From contig NC_080588.1 in the NCBI RefSeq assembly GCF_029962835.1, forward strand, positions 66,488,001-66,552,000: DNA of 64,000 nt. The letters run 5' to 3'. Below the pieces are notes generated by a model. That model saw only the letters and a list, made by a program, of their open reading frames with translations. It made no database searches and was not told the origin of the DNA. Positions 1-9,800 of this stretch are shown piece by piece (position 1 is the stretch's first letter; every line of letters starts with the position of its first letter). The translations under genes and the position numbers were made by a program. The DNA is from Magnolia sinica (taxonomy: Eukaryota > Streptophyta > Magnoliopsida > Magnoliales > Magnoliaceae).

Positions 1-137
1 CCCCACACACTCACGCCACACGCACACACACCCCACACACGCACGCTGTGGGATTTCACCACCGTGGGTACTCGAACCCTTGACCCAGTGTTGAAACTCC
101 ATGGAGTCTACCACCCGGGTAAGAGTAAGGACCCAAC
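1..137 (-). mobile_element. tRNA-derived SINE (probable), minus strand, running off the left edge
   Basis: Read on the minus strand, a short unit contains GGGTTCGAGTACC (positions 79 down to 67). This closely matches the pol III B box GGTTCGANNCC. About 30-35 bases before it lies TGGTAGACTCC, a weak A-box-like sequence. The element then runs into a TG/CG-rich tail (the CA-rich first 50 bases of the window). A pol III promoter followed by a simple tail is the layout of plant tRNA-related SINEs. It sits in the intron before the first visible exon of lyase copy A. Copies B and C lack it at that place: there the intron continues as '..ACTTGGGTTATCTTCCC' with no such sequence before it. The left boundary is outside the window, so length and target duplication cannot be checked. 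Confidence 0.55.
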
Positions 138-327
138 TTCACTTGGGTTATCTTCCCTGTAATGAATTGAATTGCAATTCAGTTCAATTGAGCATCTAAA
201 CACACCTAATTGTTTTCGCTCGTTAGTATATGGGTTACTTTTTTAGTGCTTGGATTAGACCACTCCCAACTGCTTCATTTTTGCCTCATTTCATTGCACT
301 AGTAAAACCTTCAATTTCTCTTGGCAG

Positions 328-1631
328 GTTTAGGCAGTATGGCTTGTGGGAGAGGTATGCTGATTTATATCCCAACGAAGATCTTGTTTACACCGTCGAT
401 GTTAGTGATTATCAAAAAGATTGGTTCTATGCACAGGTCACTAGGTGTGAATCCTCTAACTATCTTCAGTCACAAAATTTCAAGGAATCCGTTTGCACAT
501 TTAATAGTTTTCGAAATGTATTTTTCTGGCCATCAATACTATATGCTCCATGGTTTGGAAGAGGAAAACTCCAAAATTTCCCTTTCTGTTCACTAATTTG
601 GCCCAATACATGATCATCCAATTCGCACAATCAATTCAGATGGGTTTGAATTAAAATCAATTGATTTGTTACTATTCTCATGGTTGGCCAAACACACCCA
701 CCTCCTGAATTTATGAATGAGATGATTCAGGAATTCCCAATTTGTAAACTCCCGGTAAGCAAACAGGGCGCTTAACTCGTCTGCGGACCATTACATTATC
801 CTTTTGAGTGCATGTTCACATAACGAGCACTCGTGTCTACATACATAAACTTATTGCATTTGTGATTTTGGATAATGTAAATGTAGTTATAACCATGATT
901 TTATGCTTACATTGCAGGAAGAAAGATGATAAATCATACCAACCAACCACATGGCAGATAAAATTCACACTTGATGCTGTCATCCAAAGTGGGACCTATA
1001 AAATGCGATTGGCGATTGCATCAGCTACAGTATCTGAATTGCAAGTATGCATATAAATATAAACTAAGTTGCGTTTGGATTTACAAGTGAATTGAATTAT
1101 AAACCTTCGGTGTAATCATGTATTGAGGTGACTAGCCTCCAACCAGACTAGTAATCATAATTAAAATTGATAGTGCACCCAAACGCACACTCAAGTCGTC
1201 TCTCACACTGATCATAGACAGTTATGTGGGATTATCTTTATCACCCTATATGAATATGGATAATCTCTCATGCTGATTTTAATGAGGATAATCAAATCAA
1301 AACTGTCCAATCTATTATACTTTGTATCATACTAATGTGATTCATGTTTTTGGCATAGGTTCGATTCAATGACCCAAAAGCCAATCGCCCTCACTTTACA
1401 ACTGGACTAATTGGCAGGGACAACTCGATTGCCAGACATGGGATTCATGGGCTCTACTGGCTGTTCAACATCAACGTACCAAGCACCTTGCTTGTGGGAG
1501 GAGACAATACAATCTTTCTTACTCAGGCGAGAAGCGTGAGCCCCTTCCAAGGGATCATGTATGATTACATCCGATTGGAAGGGCCCGCCGAAACTGACTC
1601 GAATAAGAAAAAATCTTGTATTTTGTACTAA
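328..1631 (+). CDS. Rhamnogalacturonate lyase copy A, last three exons (5' part outside the window)
   Basis: Exons are 328-444, 918-1044 and 1359-1631 (stop TAA). They encode the C-terminal carbohydrate-binding-like domain of a PL4 rhamnogalacturonate lyase, which cleaves the rhamnosyl-galacturonosyl backbone of pectin rhamnogalacturonan I by beta-elimination. Readable family motifs are [51 protein letters not shown] and [13 protein letters not shown]. All three exons are open, splice phases agree (AG|G between exons 1 and 2), and exon lengths of 117 and 127 match copies B and C exactly. The final exon is 273 rather than 276 bp and ends in KSCILY rather than KSS(R/H)ILY. The gene could be intact if the upstream exons exist outside the window. 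A SINE-like element lies in the preceding intron. Confidence 0.85.
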
Positions 1632-2824
1632 GTATTTAATATCGCTCTGCTGGTAAGCAGAATCTTACTACTATCAAAGGACATGTTCAGAGTTAAATAT
1701 AGTGATTGATTCATATCTAGGGTTCTATAATTATCAGTCAGATTATATAAACTGTCTTTCTGGCTACTATCATGGATGGTCCACAGTTAAATATTAATGC
1801 TGAAAATCATAGTTTAAAAACATGAAAACTCGCCTCGACAGAAACCAATTGAGTTGAGTTGAGTCAACTCAAACGAGCTTTCGTGATTTTTTAACTAAAC
1901 AACTTAAGTCAGGTTCCCTAGTTTTTAAACTATGCAGGTTTTGCTTTCCTTCGGCTGGATCACGAAAAACAGGCAATGGGCTGGGGGACCTAATCAGGCC
2001 ACGAGCCCTAATCCGTGGTCTTAGCTAGGTTGGCCAAGGACCACCCTGTGAGAAAAAAAAAAAAAATTAAAATTAAATGATCAAAGGTCAAAAATAGTCT
2101 AATTTGGGAATGCTCCATCCGTGATGAGTCCCACCCTATAAACAATTTGGATCATGTAAACATTACCCGAATTCGACAAGTGCCTTTGAGTGAATAATCA
2201 CCAACAACTGTTATTAAACCATCTCATTCATTATTTATAATGGTGGCCCACTCAATGATCGGATGTCCATTCATCATATGGTTATGTATAACGGTGTCCC
2301 AATTGATAATTGAACCAGACCAGCCCATTCATCATTAGCCCATGCCCAGCCAACCCACATACCGGGCTTAGATTGCAAGTCTAGCCCAAGCACTACAGAG
2401 CTAAGAGGCCAGGTTTGTTGTCACCCTAAGCAAGAAGCATTAATCAGTTTTTAAGACAAGGCAAGTGGAAGCAATGGGTCCATACTATCCTACATATCTA
2501 AAAAAACAAGAGAATGAAAAATTGGTATTATTTATGAAAGTATATTTAAAAAGTTGTTTTATATGACTCACGTTAGTCCTAAACACTAAATTCATAATTT
2601 TTCTCAAATTAATGAACTTTTTTCAAAATAATAAATTTATTAAAATAATAAACAACTTTAAACTGACTAAAATAAGAATTTTAAGTTATTTTAAGACTCT
2701 CTTAACCTAAAAATTGTTAAAATATTTATAAAAAAAACGGTTACAAAGAGTAGTAAAACTTAAAATTCAATATTAAAATAAGCCTATTTTAGAAAACCAT
2801 TCAGATGTAATTGGCCAACATGTA
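1632..2824. other. 3' flank of copy A, paralogous to the 3' flank of pseudogene D
   Basis: No gene is seen. From the copy A stop to about 2824, this AT-rich stretch aligns with 28951-29990 behind pseudogene D (shared stretches such as CTACTATCAT(G/T)GATGGTCC and AGCCCATTCATCATTAGCCC). A and D are therefore duplicates that include about 1 kb of downstream DNA. Copies B and C share only the first 160-180 bases, up to 'TATTAATGCTG', where a LINE-derived block follows instead. An A-run lies near 2052-2065. Confidence 0.6.
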
Positions 2825-3384
2825 GAATTCGCCAGGAGCGGATTGCGTAGTGAGTAACTCAATACCTAAGGGTACTGAGTAAACTCTGTGAGTTCTACCG
2901 TGATTTATATATTTTATCCACTCCTTCCATCCATTTTACCAGATAATTTTAGGGCTTGAGCCCAAAAATTAAGCATATATGAATCTAAACTGGACCACAC
3001 CAAGGGAAACAGTGTGAATTGAACGTCTATAGTTGAAAATTTCTTGAGGGCCATTAAATTTCTGGATCAAGATTATATTTGTTTTTTCCCTTCATCCATG
3101 TTTTTTTGATCTTATGAACAGGTTGGATGACAAATAAACATCACTGTGGGGTCTATCAAGGTTTCAACGGTGGAAATCATAATTTCTACTGTTTCCTGCG
3201 GTATGGTCCACTTGAGATTTTTATATGATTAAATCAATTTTGGTATCAACTCCTTAAATGAGCTGGAAAAACTGATGGACGGTTTGGATTAACCAAATAC
3301 ATTCAAGGTGGGCCCAACAGAGTTTACTCAGTACGATAATAGCGTACCGAGTAACTAAGTACGCGATCCGATTTCGAATTCGCC
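2825..3384. mobile_element. Mutator-type MITE, family 1 (element 2834-3375)
   Basis: A 542-bp non-coding element is flanked by a perfect 9-bp duplication GAATTCGCC (2825-2833 and 3376-3384). Its ends form imperfect terminal inverted repeats: AGCGGATTGCGTAGTGAG at the left, and on the opposite strand ATCGGATCGCGTACTTAG at the right. A nine-base target duplication is characteristic of Mutator-like transposition. Related copies lie at 33705-34294, 34323-34825 and 35139-35670. It sits directly upstream of the TATA box of lyase copy B. Confidence 0.8.
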
Positions 3385-3386
3385 CG

Positions 3387-3394
3387 TATATATA
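3387..3394 (+). promoter_or_regulatory. Probable TATA box of lyase copy B
   Basis: TATATATA is followed by a GA-rich stretch (GAGAGAGGGAGAGACAG), an arrangement common in plant core promoters. A transcription start about 30 bases downstream would fall near 3420, just before the first ATG at 3429. The right end of the MITE target duplication is only 2 bases upstream, so everything further upstream in this promoter is transposon sequence. Confidence 0.5.
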
Positions 3395-3428
3395 GAGAGA
3401 GGGAGAGACAGAATACCCCGGGTTTCTA

Positions 3429-3557
3429 ATGCAAAGAAAGAGTTCTTATGTGGATTTCAATGAACTGTTTGATCCTGGCAACTTTCGTCGAGACTGTAGA
3501 GCGACCTATAACGCTATGAAGGAAGCTCCTCCACCCAAAGCGGCGAAGAACAAATAG
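3429..3557 (+). CDS. Small ORF of 42 codons in the copy B leader (possible uORF)
   Basis: This is the first ATG after the probable TATA box. It opens 42 codons (MQRKSSYVDFNEL... to ...AAKNK) ending in TAG. I recognise no family. In copy C the equivalent leader keeps 'TTTCTAATGCCAGGAAAG', but the following 200-odd bases are absent, so this ORF is specific to copy B. It may be a uORF that lowers translation of the lyase, a remnant of a captured exon, or chance. No evidence shows that it is translated. Confidence 0.25.
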   Translation: MQRKSSYVDFNELFDPGNFRRDCRATYNAMKEAPPPKAAKNK

Positions 3558-3562
3558 AGGAG

Positions 3563-3648
3563 ATGTTTAGCTGTTTCCGATGTGCGTCTAAACAAAAAAG
3601 AAAAGGAAAAACTGAGAGAATCATTCCCGACTCTCGATTGACCTCAAG
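3563..3648 (+). other. Possible alternative first coding exon of lyase copy B
   Basis: An ATG at 3563 opens 28 codons (starts MFSCFRCASKQKRKGK) that reach a canonical donor at 3649 (AG|GTACGC). A 131-bp intron then ends in TTTCAG at 3779. The join AG|G (3648 to 3780) reads on in frame through [12 protein letters not shown] into the lyase frame at the ATG of 3814. The encoded leader is cysteine- and lysine-rich and does not look like a secretion signal. Copy C has no equivalent of this exon; its signal-peptide exon reads through the same place without splicing. In-frame joining could be chance (one in three). Confidence 0.35.
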
Positions 3649-3813
3649 GTACGCATCCATTGGATGGAATCCAACCACAGACATCTGTGAGAGATGGAGA
3701 TTTTGTATTTTTATCTTGTTTTTACATGGGATTTTGCATGTTTGGATTGAAATTGGCATTTCTCCCACTCTACTTTCAGGCCAGATCGCAACATCGGCAG
3801 CTGTTCAAGACCC

Positions 3814-6800
3814 ATGTCGGCTCTTGGGGTGCATTTGCAGATTCAAGACAAATACGTATGGATTCCTCCTACTTTTGCATTTGATTCTCCAATTTCCTGT
3901 TTTCGTTGCCATAAAATTTTCCCTAATTATTATGGAATCTGAGTAGGGCTTTCCAAACACTAACCCTAGCCCTCTTTATCTCCAAATTCTTCACGGGCAG
4001 CTGCCCGCCGCACGACCACCATCATCACCATCACCATCAACCACCCTTGTCCCCTTTTCTTCTCTGCCTCCGTCCACTGCCACACCATCACTACGATCCC
4101 ATCAGCCACCCCTGTCCCATTTTCTTCACCACGCCACTGCCACAAACCCATAAGCCACCCCTGTCCCATTTTCTTCACCACGCCACTTCCACAAACCCAT
4201 AAGCCACCCCTGTCCCATTTTCTTCACCACGCCACTGCCACAAACCCATAAGCCACCCCTGTCCCATCTTCCACCACCGACCCCCGCATCGTCCCACCTG
4301 CGTCGCACCATCACCGCGAAGCAGCTATCTCCATCACCGCAGAGGTGCGGCTGTTGTTGATGTCTCAAATCATTCAGCAACAAGGTCTGTCAATGCCATT
4401 GACAGGCTGTTCGATGCCATCGACAGCTGCTCGATGCCATCGAGAAAATCTGGAAATCCCATGTTGGTTGCTGGACACTTTGTAGTGTTATGCTCGATGC
4501 CATCGATGGGCTGTCGATGCCATCAAAGTCCCATCGAAGATGCCATGGGAAAAATATAGAAATCCATGTTTAGTCGTTTGAAAGAATTGGTGTTGTATTC
4601 GATGACATCGAAGGTGTTCGATGCCATCAACAGGTCGTCAATGCCATCGAAGGTGTCATCGAGCGTATGCACTAAATTGCATAAGCGCGGGATTTGTTTC
4701 CTATTTTGATTGTGATTCTCATGCAAGCTATATATGAGTGTAATCGGGATTTGGGAGATTGGGAGGGGGATTTCTAATTCATTACTAGGGTTTCAAGGGC
4801 ATAGCTTGGGCTTGCGAGGGAGATTCGAGGCTTGTTCGAATCGGTAATCTCTATCTCTTATAATTTCTGCTTTCAAAGGTGCATTACTGTCGTTTTGTGC
4901 CTTGGTTTTTTCCCACAAAGGTTTTTCCACGTTAAAATTCGGTTAGTTTGTGTTTGAACTTGACTATGCAATTGGAGTACTTTGCTTGATTCATCTTTGT
5001 GTGCTTCTGTGGTTCCCCAACAAGTGACACTAGAGATAACGTTGGGAAGTAGTTTGAATCTGAAAGCATAGTATCGATAGCATCTAATTAGAAGTTCGAT
5101 GTTGAAAAATATTTTTGAACTATGGAAGGTCGAGATGACTGGTCTCCTAGTTCAACAAGGTTTGGACGATGTTCTCCTTGAGAAGCGACCGGAATCTATG
5201 ACTGAAAATGAATAGAATAAGATGGATGAGAAAGCGAGAACCTCTATCCAATTATGTTTATCGTAGGAGGTCCTCTACAATGTCATAAGAGAGAAAATTG
5301 CAGCAACTACATGGGCGAAATTAGAGAACATTTATGCGAATAAATCTCTTGAAAATCGTTTGTACTTGAAGCTTCAGTTGTTCAATCTGAATATGGCGGA
5401 GGGTGCTGATGTTGGGGCCCACATTAGTAACTTTAACAAGTTAATTTGTAAATTGATGGATGTGGAAGAAACAATGAAAGATGAGGATCATGTATGCTTC
5501 CTATTGAATTCTCTCCCGGCTTCGTATGAGTCGTTCAAGGACTCGATGTGCACCGGTATAACGACCATTAGCGTTAAGGCCATTATCTCAACCCTTTAGT
5601 CGAAGGCGATGATAAAGAAAAATGGTGATGTGGGGACTTATACAGATGCACTAGTTATAAGCAGGCAAAATTCTAAATGGGACAATGGATTTTCACGATT
5701 GAGGTCCAAATCTAAGGGCAATGACAAAGGAAAGTTGAAGTGCTAGAATTGTGGGATGTTTGGGTACATGAAGAATGATTGCACAAATCCTAAGGCAAGA
5801 AAAGAGAATTCAGAGAGTTCTTCCAGGGAGACCAACACAACAGAATCTAGTGAGGAGATGAATGGTAGTGACGTGCTGACTACATCAAAATCTGGGTACT
5901 TCGACGGAGAATGGATTTTGGATATGGAGTTTCGTACCAGATGACTCCTCATTGGAGTTGGTTCACCAGTTACAGTGAGTGCGATAGGGGCAAGTCTTTT
6001 TGGGAAATGATAATGCCTGTAAAGTGGTGGGTGTTGGATCAGTGTGCATCAAGATGTTTGATAGCATGGAGTGTATCTTGACCAAGGTGAGACACATTCC
6101 TGATTTGAGGAAGAGTCTGATATCTCATGGAGCACTCGAGAGACTAGGGTGCAAATTCACCGGAGTCGATCATATCGTTAAAGTTTCAAAGGAGACACTC
6201 ATAGTCATGAAGGCACAAAAGAACGAAAATCTTTACGAGTTGATTGAGAGCACTTCATCGGATAGAGCTGTAATGTTTATAGCGGATTTCACGTCTGCAC
6301 GTATGTGACATGCACGCTTGGGCCACATGAGCGAGCGAGGCATGAATGAACTTTTTGACCGTTGTTTGATTTCAGTTTTTAAAAGTTTTGATTTGAGTAT
6401 ATGTTAGCATTGTATATATGGTAAACAATCAATGTTGTCTGGAAAACATGTATGTAAGGGTTTTTTTTTTTAAAATTTATTATTATTATTATTTTTTTAA
6501 GGCAACAAACTAAAAATGCATTAAAAAGGGAAAGAGGATACAAATGAAAGAAAAGGAGAAAAGCAAATAGAAAAAGAGGTGAAGATAACAGAAGAGCCCT
6601 AGCCACCTAAAAAGTTAAAATCAAAATTTAACAGATCCTGAACATTAATAGCCCATTCGATAACCATCTTCTTTGCCCTAGAACCCACAGATGTAACAGA
6701 GGAAGAATTGTCGTTGAAACATCTCTCACTTCTTTTAGTCCAAATAGCCCACCAAATGGCAAGGATTACCATGCTCTAAATAACGGATTTGAGCTTCCCA

Positions 6801-9800
6801 AGCTTAAGGCCATTCTAAGAGGATAGGAACTCGGCAGCAGAGTCAGGGGCGCACCAAGAAACCGAAAACCTCTGATAGAGATCAGTCCAAATTGGTGAAA
6901 AGAAAGAACAATGAACCAGCAGATGATTAACAGATTTAGCCTCCCACATACAACACAAACAGATATTTACGATCTGCATGCCTCTCTTAGCCAAGTTATC
7001 TACCGTAAGGATTCTATTGTGACCCGCGAGCCATCTGAAGCAGATGAATTTAGGAGGAACCGGGTATTTCCAGATGAAAGGATTGGCGAGACAATAAGCA
7101 TGCACTGCAGGATATATGAGAGTGTACAGGGACTTCATGGAGAAAGAGCCTGACTTATCCAGAGACCACCCAATATTGTTAGACTGGGAAATGAGAGGCA
7201 TAGTCTTTGAAATGCAGTCCTGAAGGTCTATAAATTCCTTGATTTCTTCATCATTCAGGTTCTTAATGCATCTGATATCCCAGACAGTTTGCACCGACGA
7301 TATGCAATAGCATCTGTTGATATAGATATCTTTATCGGGGGAGAGCTGATATAGATATTTTTAAGGGCGTTCTTGATTATGTGCATTCAAATGTATGAGG
7401 GTCGGCGCCCGTGGTTTCTGGTGGAGGGTTGTCATGGTTTGTCACCTTCATTGACGACTATTCCAGAAAAAATGTGGGTTTATTTTATGAAAAGTAAATA
7501 TGATATTTTTGAGAACTTCAAGCAATGGAAAGAAAATCCATGTTTAGTTATTTGAACGAATTGGTGTTCTACTCGATGACATTGAAGGTGTTCGATGCCA
7601 TCGAAGGTGTCATTGAGCGTATGCACAGAATTGCGTAAGTGCGGGATTTGTTTCCTATTTCAATTGTGATTCTCATGCAAGCTATATATATGGGTGTAAT
7701 CGGGATTTGGGAGTTTGAGAGGGGGGCTTTCTAGTTCGTTCCCAAGGTTTCAAGGGCATAGCTTGGGCTTGTGAGGGAGATTCAAGGCTTGTTCGAATTG
7801 GTAATCTCTAACTCTTGTAATTGTTGCTTTCATAGTGTATTACTGTCGCTTTGTACCGTGGTTTTTCCCGTAAGGGTTTTTCCATGTTAAAATTTGGTTA
7901 GTTTGTGTTTGAACTTGGTTGTGCGATTGGAGTACTTTGTTTGATTCATCTCTGTGTGCTTCCACGGTTCCCCAACAGCAGCTGCACGCCACACAACCAT
8001 TGCATAATGACTAAGCCCATCACTACCAACCTTCATCATTGTTTCCTGCTTGCTCCAACCACCCATGAGCATTATCCAGCTGCTTCCAGTGGCATTCTAG
8101 CCACAACGTTCAACCACTTTTAGTGCGCTAGCGGGGTGTAGCTGCCCCATCATAGCAACTCCCTCCAACAGTGGTTTAGCTGAGTTTTGCTGCTGCCTTG
8201 TTATAGCGGCGTGCCGGTCCTTTTCGTAGCTGCATTCGACCACATGTTAGTAGCACTCAACCATCCAAATCTACTCGTCATGCCGCTATGTTCATTACTG
8301 CCTTTTATTATGAGTAATTATTAAAGGTTGCGTTTATTAAGTTTATTTTCCATTGTAAGTTCCTTTCAATCCTTGATGAAATTGTTTGGTAGTTCAAAGG
8401 ACTAAACACTACAATGCACACCACTTGCTCTAATACTCTCCCTCAAGTTGGAGCATAGAGGTCACACTTGCCCAACTTGAATATAATATCGGGCAAACGT
8501 ATCCCAATGACTATTTTAGTGAAAATATTTGCTAGTTGATCCTTAGAAGAAAGGTGAGGAGTACTGATAATGCCAGCTAACAATTTCTCTCGCACAAAGT
8601 GACAATCTTTTATATATTTAGTATGCTTGTGAAATACCAGATTTGAGGTGATATAAATCGTTGCTTGATTGTCACAAAAAAGGGTAATAGACTTAGTAAG
8701 CAAAACACCCAACTCGGAAAGAAATGACCATAACCACAAGACCTCACTAGTGGCATGTCCTCTTGACCGATATTCAGCTTCTGCAAAAGAACGAGCAACA
8801 ACTGACTGCTTTTACTTTTGCAAGAAACTAAATTACTGCCAAAGAACTTACAAAAGCCTGTAGTTGAGCACTATCATTGGTAGAACATGCCCAATCAATA
8901 TCACATTAAGCGCGTATTTGCATATGTACATGATTAGTATAAACAAGTCCATTTCCCGAGGTTGACTTCACATAACGAAGTATGAGATAGACTGCATCAA
9001 GGTGATGCGAACATGGTGCCTACATAAACTAACTGACCACACTGACGGCATAAGCTATATTAAGGTAGGTGATAAACAAATAAATGAGCTTGTCAACCAA
9101 TCTTCGATATGAAACAAGATCATTAAGAGCAATAGAGCAAGAAAGTAGTGAAACTCATTGTCCTGTCCCGTTTGACTTGTCAACAGTAGACATTGCAAAT
9201 GCTTCTCCTCCCAATGATCTCTCTCTTGCAATCTGAAATGGTAAACATACTATTATACCTCCACTTCAATACCCGACTGTAATACCACTCACTCTAACAA
9301 TTATAAATATAATTAGGTTCTCCCTATTAAAAAAAAAAAAAAACACATTAAACAATATTTCTTAGCCTAATGAATTATGCGATAATTGATTGTATTAATA
9401 CAACGAGCCATCAAAATTCCAAAAAGGCCCACCAACGAACAGGGCAAGGTAAAAATCATCCAATTGTAGGGACTGCCACTTGGTTATCTTGTGGACCCGT
9501 ACTTGATTGGTTGCGTGTAGCGATTCATGCATATGACAAACAATGAGCCAAGGAGCTGAGCTCAGGCCTAGCGTGGCTATTGAGCTGAGAAATGGGCTTA
9601 GGATGGTCTAGGGCCAACAGACAAATATGCGGCCCATCAATGGTAAATAAGTCTGTGATTATGGGCCTAATTTGGGCCTTTATACAATGGAAAGCCCATT
9701 CCAACCCTATTAGTAATTGAGCTCCAACCAGGGTTAGACTTGGGCCAGGCCGATGAAAGCCCAGCTCTGTTGCAACCTAACTTGAACCATTCTTTCTGGG

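Larger units (their letters stand above)
4347..7982 (+). mobile_element. Degenerate Ty1/copia LTR retrotransposon 'X' in intron 1 of copy B
   Basis: The element spans 4352-7977 with near-matching 5-bp target duplications GCGGC (4347-4351) and GCAGC (7978-7982). The 5' LTR (TGTTG...CAACA) is 4352-5022. It is followed by a decayed tRNA-iMet-type primer site (TGACACTAGAGA against TGGTATCAGAGC). Gag, a zinc knuckle, protease remnants, a gag-pre-integrase segment and part of integrase follow. A LINE fragment interrupts the interior. Reverse transcriptase and RNase H are missing. The 3' LTR is truncated at its start (about 7527-7977). Copy C has only 1 kb in the equivalent intron, so this insertion followed the B/C duplication or was lost in C. 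Confidence 0.8.

Noticed and set aside
66..79. tRNA gene suggested by GGGTTCGAGTACC
   Set aside because: No acceptor stem or anticodon arm can be formed around it; a tRNA-derived SINE fits better.
3966..4383. Gly/Trp-rich minus-strand open frames
   Set aside because: They are translations of the 49-bp minisatellite and its C-rich surroundings.
6815..7294. Possible host gene of 159 residues
   Set aside because: The motifs ([18 protein letters not shown]...HLLVHC) are those of the zinc-binding region of plant LINE reverse transcriptases, and a T-run marks the LINE tail.
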